A stretch of DNA of 64,000 nt from JAAYZH01 sp964479695. GTDB taxonomy: Bacteria > Bacillota > Clostridia > Saccharofermentanales > Fastidiosipilaceae. Both the position numbers and the translations under genes were made by a program. Where the stretch lies: the NCBI GenBank assembly GCA_964479695.1, contig CAYZSO010000010.1, positions 25,448 to 89,447 of the forward strand, written 5' to 3'. The notes under the pieces were generated by a model, which was given only the letters and a program-made list of their open reading frames with translations, ran no database searches and had not been told where the DNA came from. Positions 1 to 11,400 of this stretch are shown here, piece by piece; the first letter of the stretch is position 1; every line of letters begins with the position of its first letter.

Positions 1-949
<949 letters not shown>

Positions 950-996
950 GGATTTTTATAACCTAGGATTTCCTATTTCGAAGGAGGAGCATTAAT

Positions 997-2154
997 TTGA
1001 TCCATTTATCAAGCACTAATAAGTATATGCTTAATGATAAAGTGTTATTTTTTCTATATTCTTTATATTTTATCCTTAAACCGTTTTATTTTTGGAGTAG
1101 TGGCCTTCCTCAAGTTGCAGATATTATTATTGTCCTATTATTCATATCATTAATTCTTAAAAACAAGTTGACTATCCAATTGAGTTTGAATTATAAGAAG
1201 TTCTTGATTGTGTTATCTACTTTTGTTTTTTATGTCGCTTTAGTTAATATTATCTGGATGATAATATTAAATGGCTCTAGCAGCTTCCTGACGACAACAA
1301 TGTTCTATCTTTTTAATTTTTTCGCTGTAATAACAATTCTGTTATTAAATGTTGAATATGGCGATTTGATCTTTGATATAACATACATGGCAGTAATTAG
1401 CTCACTCTTAATACAGATGTTCATCTATCTTATTGGTGGGGGGTATACTGGAGGAAGACAAACAGCTGGATTCAATAACCCAAATCAACTTGGCTATTTC
1501 AGCCTACTCTCATTATCATTACTATTATTTACGAGTCAATATAGAAAAACAAAACCTAGTTGGCTAATCATTGGCATAGCGATGTCTGCTATTTTATGTT
1601 TTTCGTCGCTTTCAAAAGCCGCAATAATTTCTTTTACAGGAATGCTTGGCTTTTACATTTTCTCAAAGAGTAAGGATAAAGATTTAAAAAGGAAAGTCGT
1701 CACAGTTATTATAATTTCGAGTATCGTTTTTATATTTTTGTATTATTACACAGATATAATCAAAACAAATGCGTTATATCTTTCCGTTGAACGAAGAATC
1801 AATTCTATAGGACTTGATTCGGATGATAATTTAGTAGGAAGAGGATATGATAGGATTTTTAAACACCCTGAATACTTGTTGTTTGGTGCCGGGGAGGGAG
1901 AGTATTCAAGATTTAATAATTACAATATGGAGTTCCATTCAACACTTGGAAATATACTAGTTTCCTATGGACTAATTGGCCTTAGTCTATTTATTTCAAT
2001 AATTATTATATCTATTAAGAATGATGGATTTTATACTTGGTATATTATTTTCTTTATTCTAATATATGGTCTTACTCATAATGGAGTAAGAAATAGTATG
2101 TTTTGGATGTTATTGGCTTTATATTCCTGTAATATAAAGAAATTTGAGAGGTAA
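997..2154 (+). CDS. Wzy-like O-antigen/capsule polymerase, membrane protein
   Basis: This is a 385-residue, very hydrophobic protein with about ten predicted membrane segments. A large extracellular-type loop lies around residues 250-320 and contains VGRGYDRIFKHP, LFGAGEGEY and EFHSTLGNIL, the pattern typical of Wzy and O-antigen ligase proteins. The start is TTG 997, chosen because an AAGGAGG ribosome binding site lies at 981-987 with normal spacing. It sits between the broken UDP-sugar dehydrogenase and a GT2 gene, consistent with polymerising lipid-linked repeat units at the outer face of the membrane. The composition is much more AT-rich than the polysaccharide genes at 24-38 kb, suggesting separate acquisition. 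Assignment rests on topology and loop motifs, since Wzy proteins have little sequence conservation. Confidence 0.75.
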   Translation: MIHLSSTNKYMLNDKVLFFLYSLYFILKPFYFWSSGLPQVADIIIVLLFISLILKNKLTIQLSLNYKKFLIVLSTFVFYVALVNIIWMIILNGSSSFLTTTMFYLFNFFAVITILLLNVEYGDLIFDITYMAVISSLLIQMFIYLIGGGYTGGRQTAGFNNPNQLGYFSLLSLSLLLFTSQYRKTKPSWLIIGIAMSAILCFSSLSKAAIISFTGMLGFYIFSKSKDKDLKRKVVTVIIISSIVFIFLYYYTDIIKTNALYLSVERRINSIGLDSDDNLVGRGYDRIFKHPEYLLFGAGEGEYSRFNNYNMEFHSTLGNILVSYGLIGLSLFISIIIISIKNDGFYTWYIIFFILIYGLTHNGVRNSMFWMLLALYSCNIKKFER

Positions 2155-2158
2155 TATT

Positions 2159-3196
2159 TTGTTGATTAGCATTATTATGCCTGCTTATAACGCAGCAAGA
2201 CACATAAATACAACTATTGAATCTATTTATAGTCAAACATATACAAACTTTGAGCTGATTATCGTTAATGACGGATCAACTGATGACACAGCGTCGATAT
2301 GCCAAGCTCTAGAAACTAAATATGAAAATATTATCGTAATTGATCAAGAAAACCAAGGCCCTGCTGCTGCCAGGAATGCTGGGATTATTGCAGCGAAAGG
2401 TGATTATATTACTTTCATCGATGCTGAGGACACAGTAGATAATAACTGGTTAGAGATTTATGCAGATATCCTTACTATTCAATGTTACGATCTAATAATC
2501 TGTGGATATAAAAGAATAAGGAGAAATGAAAAAAGAAATACAAAGGAATGTGATTATATAAAAACAGATAATCCCATGCAAATAATTTCTAATTCGCAAT
2601 ATATTGAAGCAATGAATGGTTTAATTTCAGACGGGATTTTTAATCCTTTGTGGAACAAAATATATAAAAGAGTACTACTTATCGAATTTGGCATTTCGTT
2701 AAATAGTCAATATAAGTTAGGTGAAGATTTTTTGTTTAATATCGATTATTCAGAATATGTTAATTCAATCTTTGTTTCTACTAAATGTCCGTATAACTAT
2801 TATATTGATGAAGGAAGCATAACCCATAGGTACCATGAAAATAAGTTTGTTCAACTTAGAGACGTAACTCTCAGATATAAGTATTTCTTAGATAAACATT
2901 CTATTGATAAAACACAGTATTTCAAACGATTAATGAGAAATGTATTTAGTAGCACCATGGAATTTTATCATGTTGATTGCATGTTAACTAACAAAGAAAA
3001 GGTTATAAAAACGAGGGAAATAATTAATGATGAAAGCGTTGTAGAACTTATTGCGCTATACAAGCCGAACTCGTTTATAGATAGCCTATTATTATCTATT
3101 TTAAAGCCATGTAGTCCCAAATTGGTTTTGGTTTTTTCAAAAATTTTCCACTTTGGGAAGTTTTGGATTGCACCTAGAATCCCCTCAGTTAGATAA
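2159..3196 (+). CDS. Glycosyltransferase family 2
   Basis: About 345 residues, with an N-terminal GT-A fold: SIIMPAYNAARHI, then IVNDGSTDDT, GPAAARNAGI and FIDAEDTVD, where the usual DxD-type metal motif reads DAED. Such enzymes add a sugar from a nucleotide donor to the lipid-linked repeat at the cytosolic membrane face. The frame is open from TTG 2144, overlapping the end of the polymerase gene. TTG 2159 (or TTG 2162) is preferred because GAGAGG at 2146-2151 is then well placed. The C-terminal third is helical and basic, ending with a hydrophobic stretch. Donor and acceptor cannot be read from sequence. Confidence 0.85.
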   Translation: MLISIIMPAYNAARHINTTIESIYSQTYTNFELIIVNDGSTDDTASICQALETKYENIIVIDQENQGPAAARNAGIIAAKGDYITFIDAEDTVDNNWLEIYADILTIQCYDLIICGYKRIRRNEKRNTKECDYIKTDNPMQIISNSQYIEAMNGLISDGIFNPLWNKIYKRVLLIEFGISLNSQYKLGEDFLFNIDYSEYVNSIFVSTKCPYNYYIDEGSITHRYHENKFVQLRDVTLRYKYFLDKHSIDKTQYFKRLMRNVFSSTMEFYHVDCMLTNKEKVIKTREIINDESVVELIALYKPNSFIDSLLLSILKPCSPKLVLVFSKIFHFGKFWIAPRIPSVR

Positions 3197-3291
3197 TGGA
3201 TAATTGCTTGTACATTAGTTCGTGGAATTGTTATGTTATTAACTATTTAATAGTATGTGAAATAAGACATTATTTGAAAGAGATTAAGTAA

Positions 3292-4161
3292 ATGAAACTT
3301 CTATATTTTCCAATAACTAGATACCGTAGCAATACAATTGCTAATATAATTAATCTGTTGTTACTTAATGATGCAATTCGTAAAGCAAATGAAAATAATG
3401 AAAATAATCTGCAAAATGAATTCGAGTATTATTTTACTATTTGTAATGGCTCACCTGTATCGGATACGAATGTTTGTATCCAGAAATCAATTTACGAACA
3501 AGTTCTATTAGGTGATTTCTGGATAGATATCAATGTGTTTTTGTTTAGATCTAGTAAAAGATGGTTTGAAGGTACTAAGTTGACCATGCTTTCTCGAGGT
3601 GAAAAATGGTCAGAGAAATTAGAAAGAGATGTTAAACATTCTATGGTAAATGCTATTCCTGTGAAAATTAATGATATTTATCTCGCTATAATCTATCAGA
3701 AATCTGGATTTATTAATGGTGTTGTTGGTTCTGTAAATAGTGTTAGCGTAAGTAAGAAGCCCTTATACCATTATCGTATTCATTCAAACACTATTAGTTC
3801 TTCATACAAAGTAGATTTTTTTCGACAACTACTAGATGTTCATGACGAATTATCAAGGCTATTAATTAGCTCATCTTACTTTTCCATGGCGAGTGGGAGA
3901 ATGAGTAATAGATACATAAGCGCTAGCATTGATGCTATAGCTAATGAAGTTCATCCTGATAATAAACATAGTATCATTCAAAAATGCAGAGATATTAAGA
4001 CTATTTGCGCACATCATGACTTAAAGTATCATTTAATGGGCGTTAATTTATCTGGGTGCTCAATGTCTAAGAAATTTGTCATAACAGCACTTCGGCATCG
4101 GTGGTATTTATTATTGTATACATATTATCGATTATACTGGATTGTAAAATTTAAGATTTAG
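3292..4161 (+). CDS. Degenerate glycosyltransferase-like protein
   Basis: A 289-residue AT-rich ORF. Residues about 155-175 (KPLYHYRIHSNTISSSY) match the segment that follows the catalytic domain in many capsule GT2 enzymes, and the C-terminal helical part is also like those tails. However, the N-terminal GT-A signatures (PxYN, DGSxDxT, DxD) are missing, and residues 1-150 look scrambled. I read it as a remnant or rearranged derivative of a GT2 gene inside the capsule operon. It has no convincing ribosome binding site. It could still be translated, but catalytic activity is unlikely without the nucleotide-sugar domain. Confidence 0.5.
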   Translation: MKLLYFPITRYRSNTIANIINLLLLNDAIRKANENNENNLQNEFEYYFTICNGSPVSDTNVCIQKSIYEQVLLGDFWIDINVFLFRSSKRWFEGTKLTMLSRGEKWSEKLERDVKHSMVNAIPVKINDIYLAIIYQKSGFINGVVGSVNSVSVSKKPLYHYRIHSNTISSSYKVDFFRQLLDVHDELSRLLISSSYFSMASGRMSNRYISASIDAIANEVHPDNKHSIIQKCRDIKTICAHHDLKYHLMGVNLSGCSMSKKFVITALRHRWYLLLYTYYRLYWIVKFKI

Positions 4162-4211
4162 ATTCCATATAGGCATAGATCATTTATAATATATTGAGGT
4201 AGAAAGAGTTA

Positions 4212-5369
4212 ATGAATAGTAGCATGATTAAAGTTGGAATTATCACGATTATTGATTACGACAACTATGGAAATCGACTTCAAAATGTAGCAACACATAC
4301 CATATTGAGATCATTTGGATATGATCCCATGACAATTATCAATTCACCAAACATAAAAGGCAATTTGCTGGGGAAAATTAAAAAAACAAGATTTAAGATA
4401 TTACGAAGTTATTTAAAAAAAATCATAATTTTACTAAGAAGAAGAATTTATCCCAATAAGAATGATAAACAACTTGCTATCCTTGCTCCAATTCGAGAAA
4501 AGAATTTCAGAGAATTTTCGAGCCGGTACTTAACAGAAACCAAACAGTTGTATAATCTAACAAATATAGAAACGATAGATAATAAGAACTACTATGCATT
4601 TTTAGTTGGAAGTGATCAGGTATGGAATCCAAACTATCGTGGTGGTTCATCTCTTGATTTTTTGACATTTGCACCAAAGGAAAAGCGCATTGCATATGCT
4701 GCCAGTTTTGGGATTTCAGAAATTCCACAAGAGTACAGAGAAAACTATCAAAAATGGCTTTCTGAAATGGCGCATATTTCTGTTCGTGAAGATTCAGGTG
4801 CTGCAATTGTAAAAGAGCTCACAGGTAGGGATGTACCGGTGTTGGTCGATCCTACATTAATGCTTAGCAAAGAAAAGTGGTTGCAAATATCAAAGCCTGC
4901 ACAATATATGCCAAAGAACAATTATTTGTTAACTTACTTTCTCGGAGACATCGATGCTGAAAAAAGAAACTGGATAAAGAACTTATCAATGCAGAATAAT
5001 CTAGAAATAGTTAGAATGGCTGATCTTGAGGATGAAGAACGATATACTGCAGATCCAGGAGAGTTTCTTGATTACATTTATAATTGCACAATTTTCTGCA
5101 CGGATTCATTTCATGGTGCAGTTTTTTCTATTCTTTTTGAAAAGCCATTCGTCATCTTCGATCGAGTATCAAAAACAGGCTCTATGAGTTCGCGAATAGA
5201 TACATTGATTTCTAAATTTAAGCTTAAGGGTCGTAAATGGGATAAGGCTGTCAACACTGATAGCTACTTCTGTGTTGATTATTCCCATGTTCCACCTATT
5301 TTAGAAGATGAAAGAAATAAAGCAATAACCTACCTACGCAATGCCCTACATATTGAGGATAATGAATAA
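4212..5369 (+). CDS. Polysaccharide pyruvyl transferase family protein
   Basis: 385 residues. Features that identify the PS_pyruv_trans family are DYDNYGNRLQN near the N-terminus, FLVGSDQVWNP, IAYAASFG, SVREDSGAAIVKELTG, VPVLVDPTLML and the C-terminal CTDSFHGAVFSILFEKPF. The family transfers pyruvate from phosphoenolpyruvate to a sugar of a cell-surface polymer as a ketal. The gene is followed after two bases by the flippase gene. In capsule loci this family is often next to an F420-hydrogenase-beta-like iron-sulfur protein, as here (6911-8083). A second ATG at 4224 is an alternative start. Composition is AT-rich like the preceding genes. Confidence 0.85.
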   Translation: MNSSMIKVGIITIIDYDNYGNRLQNVATHTILRSFGYDPMTIINSPNIKGNLLGKIKKTRFKILRSYLKKIIILLRRRIYPNKNDKQLAILAPIREKNFREFSSRYLTETKQLYNLTNIETIDNKNYYAFLVGSDQVWNPNYRGGSSLDFLTFAPKEKRIAYAASFGISEIPQEYRENYQKWLSEMAHISVREDSGAAIVKELTGRDVPVLVDPTLMLSKEKWLQISKPAQYMPKNNYLLTYFLGDIDAEKRNWIKNLSMQNNLEIVRMADLEDEERYTADPGEFLDYIYNCTIFCTDSFHGAVFSILFEKPFVIFDRVSKTGSMSSRIDTLISKFKLKGRKWDKAVNTDSYFCVDYSHVPPILEDERNKAITYLRNALHIEDNE

Positions 5370-5371
5370 AA

Positions 5372-6895
5372 ATGGCAATTAACCAACGCAAAGCAGGTGC
5401 AGCACTATCCTATATTTCTATGGGACTAGGCTATCTAGTCTCCATTATTTATACGCCGGTCATGCTGCGCCTGCTGGGACAGAGTGAATATGGACTCTAC
5501 AACCTAGTATCTTCAGTGGTCTCTTATTTGGGCGTTCTAAACTTCGGCTTTGGCAGTGCATATATGCGCTACTACACGAGGTACAAAGTTAAAGAAGATG
5601 AAGAGAAAATCGCCACACTGAATGGGATGTTCCTGGTTATCTTTTCTGTGCTCGGCTTGATTGCTGTCATTGCCGGTACAATTTTAGCCTTTAATTCAGA
5701 CACCATCTTCGGTTCTCAATTGACCGCCTATGAGCTCGAGCGTGCCAAAATATTAATGCTCATCCTTGTCGTGAACCTTGGCATTTCGTTCCCGGCTATT
5801 GTCTTTACCTCCCATATTACTGCTAATGAGAAATTCGTTTTCCAAAAGCTCGTGAATCTGATCAAAACCATCACAAGCCCATTCCTAACCTTGCCAGTAT
5901 TGCTGGCAGGTTATGGTTCAGTTGGCATGGTTATCGTTACAACAGTACTGAATATTGCGGTCGAAATTATTTATGCCATTTACTGCATCCGTGTACTGAA
6001 GATGAAATTCTCTTTCAAGAAGTTCGATTTTGGACTCATGAAAGAGATGACCGTCTTTTCCTCTTATATCTTCATTAACTTAGTTATTGACCAGATCAAT
6101 TGGAATGTAGACAAGTTCATCTTGGGCCGCGTCCGGGGAACCGTAGCCGTTGCAGTATATGGCTTGGCGGCACAACTCAATTCGTACTACACAGCAATAT
6201 CCTCAAATATTTCGAATGTTTTTATTCCCCAAGTCCATCAGATCGTTGCCGTTTCAGACGACAATACGGTCTTGACGAAACTATTCACCCGCATCGGCCG
6301 CATCCAATTTCTCATCCTCTCTCTGATCGCCACCGGCCTAATCTTCTTTGGCCGCCCTTTCATCAATCTCTGGGCAGGGTCAAACTACGATGAAGCATAT
6401 CCGATCGCTCTACTCTTGATCCTTCCTGTTACCATTCCCTTGATTCAAAATTTAGGAATCGAGATCCAGCGAGCAAAAAACATGCACAAATTTCGTTCCT
6501 GGGTGTATTTATTCATAGCTGCCGCGAATGTATTGTTGTCGATCCCTTTGGCCAAAGCCTACGGTGGCATTGGTGCTGCTCTCGGGACAGCCTTGAGCTT
6601 ATTGGTTGGGAATGGGCTCATCATGAACATCTATTACCATGTCAGAGTGGGACTAGATATGAAATTTTTCTGGGTAGAAATCTTGAAGATTTTCCCCGGT
6701 TTCATAACACCAACAGCAGCAGGAATCGCCTTAAATTATTTTTTTGACCTCTATCGGGGATGGCAATTCCTCGCCGGTGGTGTACTCTATGTCCTAGTGT
6801 TCGTGCTGTCGATGTGGTTCTTCGGCATGAACGATTACGAGAAAGACTTAATCAGGCAACCGTTGAACAAGCTATTCCATCGGAAGAAGCAGTAA
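5372..6895 (+). CDS. Wzx-type oligosaccharide flippase (MOP superfamily)
   Basis: 507 residues, with about twelve to fourteen membrane helices evenly spaced along the protein. The N-terminus (LSYISMGLGYLVSIIYTP, MLRLLGQSEYGLYNL) is the standard start of Polysacc_synt/MOP flippases. It would move undecaprenyl-diphosphate-linked repeat units to the outside for the polymerase. ATG 5372 lies two bases after the stop of the pyruvyl transferase gene, so translation is probably coupled. Its GC content and codon use are closer to the right half of the window than to the AT-rich genes on either side, and it contains two copies of TTTGGCC (about 6345 and 6546) that the AT-rich neighbours lack. Confidence 0.9.
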   Translation: MAINQRKAGAALSYISMGLGYLVSIIYTPVMLRLLGQSEYGLYNLVSSVVSYLGVLNFGFGSAYMRYYTRYKVKEDEEKIATLNGMFLVIFSVLGLIAVIAGTILAFNSDTIFGSQLTAYELERAKILMLILVVNLGISFPAIVFTSHITANEKFVFQKLVNLIKTITSPFLTLPVLLAGYGSVGMVIVTTVLNIAVEIIYAIYCIRVLKMKFSFKKFDFGLMKEMTVFSSYIFINLVIDQINWNVDKFILGRVRGTVAVAVYGLAAQLNSYYTAISSNISNVFIPQVHQIVAVSDDNTVLTKLFTRIGRIQFLILSLIATGLIFFGRPFINLWAGSNYDEAYPIALLLILPVTIPLIQNLGIEIQRAKNMHKFRSWVYLFIAAANVLLSIPLAKAYGGIGAALGTALSLLVGNGLIMNIYYHVRVGLDMKFFWVEILKIFPGFITPTAAGIALNYFFDLYRGWQFLAGGVLYVLVFVLSMWFFGMNDYEKDLIRQPLNKLFHRKKQ

Positions 6896-6910
6896 TTGAA
6901 GGGTATTCAA

Positions 6911-8083
6911 ATGATAGATCAAGTCATAAAAACTCCAATAGATTGCATGGGTTGTCATGCTTGTTACAATGTCTGCCCGGTAGATTGCATCAAAATGAAA
7001 TCTGATGACGAAGGCTTTTGGTACCCAGAAGTAGATCATGATAAGTGTATTAATTGCCATCGCTGTATCGATGTTTGTCCGATTGTGAATAAACCAGACA
7101 AAAATTCAAAGCCCATATCTTACGCGTGCATATCAAATGATGATGATATTCGTGCGAATAGTTCTTCAGGTGGAATATTCACATTGTTAGCAGAAAATAC
7201 GCTAGCAGAACATGGAGTGGTATACGGAGCTTCTCTTACTGATGATGCTGAAGTTGTTCATGTTCCGGTTGATGATGTAGCAGGCATCAATGTACTTCGA
7301 GGCTCGAAGTATGTTCAAAGTAGAATAGGTGATACATATAAGCAAGCAAAGAAACACTTACTAGAAGGAAGCCAAGTGTTGTTTTCAGGCACCCCTTGTC
7401 AAATCGCAGGCTTACGATCGTATTTGGGCAAGGATTACCCCAACCTAATTACTGTCGATATTGTTTGTCATGGAGTGCCTTCACCTAAAGTTTGGAAGAA
7501 GTATGTTGATGAACAACAAATGAGATATGGATCTGAAGCAAAGGAGATATTATTCAGAGACAAAAGCCAAGGTTGGAATAATTTTTCTATGCGGATAAAG
7601 TTTTTAAACTCAGAAGAGTACAACAAAACATTACGAGAAGATATATTTCTGCGTACCTTCCTTAAAGATGTCTGCCTTCGGCCATCGTGTTATGCATGCG
7701 AGTTTAAATCTGTGGAACGTTATAGCGACATTACACTAGCAGATTTCTGGGGAGTGAAACGCTTATTACCGGATATGGATGATGACAAGGGGACGTCCCT
7801 TGTTCTGGTAAATTCAGGTAAGGGACACACAATTTTTAAATCGTTGAGTGATAAATTGAGATCTGTCGAGGTTGATGTATACCAAGCATTAACTTACAAC
7901 CCTGCAGCAATCCGCTCAGCTAATCGTAATCCTAACCGAGATAATTTTATGCGAGACCTTGAATCTTTGGATATGGATAAACTCTATAAACTTTATTGCT
8001 ATGATAGTATAGATATTAGAGTAAAAAATTTGATTCGGTCTACCATTTCTAAGATTGTTAAGAAATTTGGATTGGTATCTTGA
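6911..8083 (+). CDS. Coenzyme F420 hydrogenase/dehydrogenase beta-subunit-like iron-sulfur protein
   Basis: 390 residues. Two ferredoxin-type clusters open the protein (DCMGCHACYNVCPVDC, then DKCINCHRCIDVCP), followed by FrhB-type domains with GSKYVQSRIGDTY, VLFSGTPCQIAGL, VDIVCHGVPSP and a further cysteine set in LRPSCYACEFK. ATG 6911 is preferred over the upstream TTG 6896 because GAAGGG lies just ahead of it. In exopolysaccharide clusters this family accompanies polysaccharide pyruvyl transferases. Its reaction there is not established, and a redox step on a sugar or lipid carrier is only an inference. F420 dependence should not be assumed. Confidence 0.85.
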   Translation: MIDQVIKTPIDCMGCHACYNVCPVDCIKMKSDDEGFWYPEVDHDKCINCHRCIDVCPIVNKPDKNSKPISYACISNDDDIRANSSSGGIFTLLAENTLAEHGVVYGASLTDDAEVVHVPVDDVAGINVLRGSKYVQSRIGDTYKQAKKHLLEGSQVLFSGTPCQIAGLRSYLGKDYPNLITVDIVCHGVPSPKVWKKYVDEQQMRYGSEAKEILFRDKSQGWNNFSMRIKFLNSEEYNKTLREDIFLRTFLKDVCLRPSCYACEFKSVERYSDITLADFWGVKRLLPDMDDDKGTSLVLVNSGKGHTIFKSLSDKLRSVEVDVYQALTYNPAAIRSANRNPNRDNFMRDLESLDMDKLYKLYCYDSIDIRVKNLIRSTISKIVKKFGLVS

Positions 8084-8325
8084 TTGGATTAAAAAGGAAA
8101 TCAAGAAGCGTAGAGATGCAGTTTACAGACTTGATAAGACCCAAGTATTTTGCATCAATGATTTAGAGGTGAATGCTGAGTATTAATCAAAATAGAGTTG
8201 AGAAGTTTCAAGGGTATTGCTCAACACAAGATAAATGGGAAACCGTCGAACAAGACTTAATAAATACTACTTCGATGAGTCAATCTGTTAGTACTTCAAA
8301 ATTCTAATCTCTAATCTGTCAATGT
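8084..8325. other. Intergenic stretch with short decayed coding remnants
   Basis: No complete gene is visible. Two protein-like fragments without sensible starts can be read on the plus strand: one from about 8085 containing KKEIKKRRDAVYRLDKTQVF and ending at TAA near 8185, and one at about 8178-8306 ending in SVSTSKF. They look like the ends of genes that once lay upstream of the defence gene. This is also the boundary between the capsule locus and the accessory island. Confidence 0.4.
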
Positions 8326-8493
8326 ATGTGGCAACAGATGATACAATGCTATAAGTATATATCATTAGCTCAGAACCTCCTCATAAAGGTTGAAAGAACT
8401 GAACGTTTATATTTTGAGAATCATGATGAGTTGAGAAATTATTTGTATATGCAAAACTATACTTATCGCTTGCGACAAAAGGGGAATGGCTGA
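8326..8493 (+). CDS. Small unknown ORF directly upstream of the STAND gene
   Basis: 55 codons from ATG 8326 to TGA 8491-8493, ending four bases before the start of the large nuclease/STAND gene. The peptide is amphipathic and ends in YTYRLRQKGNG. I do not recognise it. The tight spacing suggests either a coupled small partner gene or the 3' remnant of a larger upstream gene. The GGGGAATGG near its end doubles as the ribosome binding region of the next gene. Confidence 0.35.
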   Translation: MWQQMIQCYKYISLAQNLLIKVERTERLYFENHDELRNYLYMQNYTYRLRQKGNG

Positions 8494-8496
8494 AGT

Positions 8497-11400
8497 ATGG
8501 CAAAGAAAAAAACTGGAAAAAAACAAAAAGTAGACTCTCCAAAGGTCGCAATACAAGAAGTACACGATTCGCGTAATGGAGGTCAAATTGCACTTAAGGG
8601 ATATAGTTATCAACTGTTGTATTCAAGCTACTTGATCTTGTCAGAGTCTGACGAAAACACGGAGTTTTACTTTGAAGGGATTGAGGATCTCGATCAAGTT
8701 AAGCAGGTAGAAGTTTCTAACAGTATCACTCATATACAAATTAAGTATTCAACTATACGTCAAAACGCTAGTTTCTTAAGTGATGTATTGAAAAATTTCT
8801 TGGAGATTTACCTACTAGATAACGTCCGAAATTTTAAGCTGGTTTTTGATTTTTCTGTAGCTAAGGGGCATATGAGTAAACTCTTTGAGAGTGATCTTGA
8901 TGAACAATCCACTTTATACTGGAAAAGTGTTGTTGAAAAAATAAAGTCTGAGAACTTTTTATGGAATTGGAACAATTTTTCATTTGAAGACTTTGTCTCA
9001 AAACTTAGTTTTGAGAAAGTAGAGAGAAATTATTTAATTGATGAAATAGAGAAGAAACTTATTCAAGAGTATGATATTACAACAGAAAATGTTAAATTAT
9101 TTGCCAATGCTTTCAAAATATGCTGTTTAAATAAAATGGTGGAACGGAGTTTCTTGAATAAGAGAGAAGTTGATGTATTGGTACAAGATGTTAAGGATGA
9201 TATTAATAAAGGCACCCATAACCCCGCTTACAAATGGATAAAGAAAATATTTTTTGATAAGGTTATCACTGAAGCAGAAGACGGTTTCTATGAAGGTAAA
9301 AAGCCAACAGTTGGCGATATTGTTTCACAGTTACCAGTGAGACGACCCGAACTTGAAGAAAAGTTGGCTGAATCAATTGAAAAGAACAGAGTTACCGTTA
9401 TTAAAGCCTCTAGTGGACAGGGTAAAACTACGCTGGCTTTCCAAGTTGCCTATAACCTCAGGGATGAATTTGATATCTACAGGTTAATATGGTGTAACGA
9501 TCCTAGGGAGTTGAGTAATATTGTACAATTCTTAGCTTCCAGAGTTCGATTAGGAGAAAAACCGCTTATCCTCATTGACAATGTAGACTCTCAGCTTTCT
9601 GGGTGGAATGGACTGGCACAACTATTACAAGAAGAAGTTATATACCATTACAAACTTCTTCTTACAGTAAGAGAAGATGACTGGTACAGCTATGCTGGTG
9701 ACTTGAGTAATATTAAGTTGTTACATATTGTAAAGCCTACTCTTAATGAAAGAGAAGCTCAAAGCATATTTGAGGCACTTCAAAGAGTAAATAAAATCCA
9801 TCCTTCAATATATGATTGGAGAAAGTCTTGGGTAAAGGTTGCAAACCGTAAATTGCTTATCGAATATATTTATTTACTTACGCACGGTGAGATGTTATCA
9901 GAAAGAATCTCTCACCAATTAGAGCAAATAAACAGTAATAATACTGGGAAGATAAAATGCGATATCCTTAGGAAAGTGTGTTTCGCTGATACTTGTGGGA
10001 TCAAACTTTCGGTTGATAAATTAGTAAAGAGTTTACCAGATACTGCCCATTTTGATTATGGAGAAATCCTAAAGAGCATTGAAAATGAGTTTTTAATCCG
10101 AGTTGACAATGTGGGAAAATATGTTGAAGGTCTTCACCCAGTCCGCTCCCAACACATAGTTGATAAACTGCACGATTTTATCGATATTAGTGATACTGCA
10201 CTTCAGGTAGTACAGATTGCAGATCATAGCTATTTCGCAAAGCTTTTTTCCAACCTCCCGAAAGTGATCACAAATAAACATAGTTTTTATTCAGAAGTAA
10301 TAGATTCCATGTGGAATGGAAGCGATCTATCTCATTACGTTTTCGCTCTACAAGGAGTGTTTTCAGGAAGTATTATGCAGTACTTTCTTAGTAATCGACA
10401 TGCTTTTGATGATGCGAATGAACATGGTGGATTATTCATTTTAGACATGGAACTGAATCCTTTTACAAACTTTCATGAGTTTGACTTTACATCGAACGCT
10501 ATGGATGAATTGCTAAAAATCGATCCCAATAACCCAAATATCCAATACTTACGTGATCTAAGAGACAGTATACCAAAGATTGACTTACCTCAAACAGATG
10601 TTTACCACTTGTGTATTGCCATTTTCAATCAATTAAAAGATCATGATCTATTTGATATTACTAGCGACGTAGAATCATACTCGAAAATAATGTATTGGCT
10701 CTATAACATCAATCCAGCTCTGAATTTATCAAAAAATGTTCCGCTTGATAAAATCTGGGAAGGAAAGAATATTTATTCAGAAGATAGTATCTCATCAATA
10801 ATGTATACTTGCTTTTGTGGGGATAGAGAACTTTATCTGAACTTTGTAAATAAAAATATTTCTTCTATATTAAGCTATCTAAAAGCATCCACAGAATCAT
10901 TAAGGGTATATGTAAAAGACAATGACATATTTGTTGAATATATTCTATTGCCAAGCAATATCAGAAATGGTAATGATGAAAGTGTCTCAAGACTAAAAAC
11001 AATATGTAAAATGCTGCCAATATTTGAGAAGTATCACACTGTGTCTCTTAAGCCAAGAATAGAAATGCTTAGTAATTATAATATTCCTGATGATTCCCTG
11101 AAAACGATGCCTATCAGAAATCTATTTATTATGTTCCATCAAGAGTTTAACTCACTGTGGAGCAAAACAATAATGAGCAACTATGAATGTGACAGCATCA
11201 TTGAGTGGCTAGAATACTGGTTTTCTGCTAGGATAACCGTTGTTGAACTGTATCAAAAAAGCATAACTTGTATAAATAAAATTCTTAAAGGAGAGCATTT
11301 TAGAAATGTTCTTAATGATATTGACTCTCTAAGAGTGGAAATGAATAGGAAATTGATTATGGAATTTAGATTCCCATATGAAGATAGACCTTTTGATGTA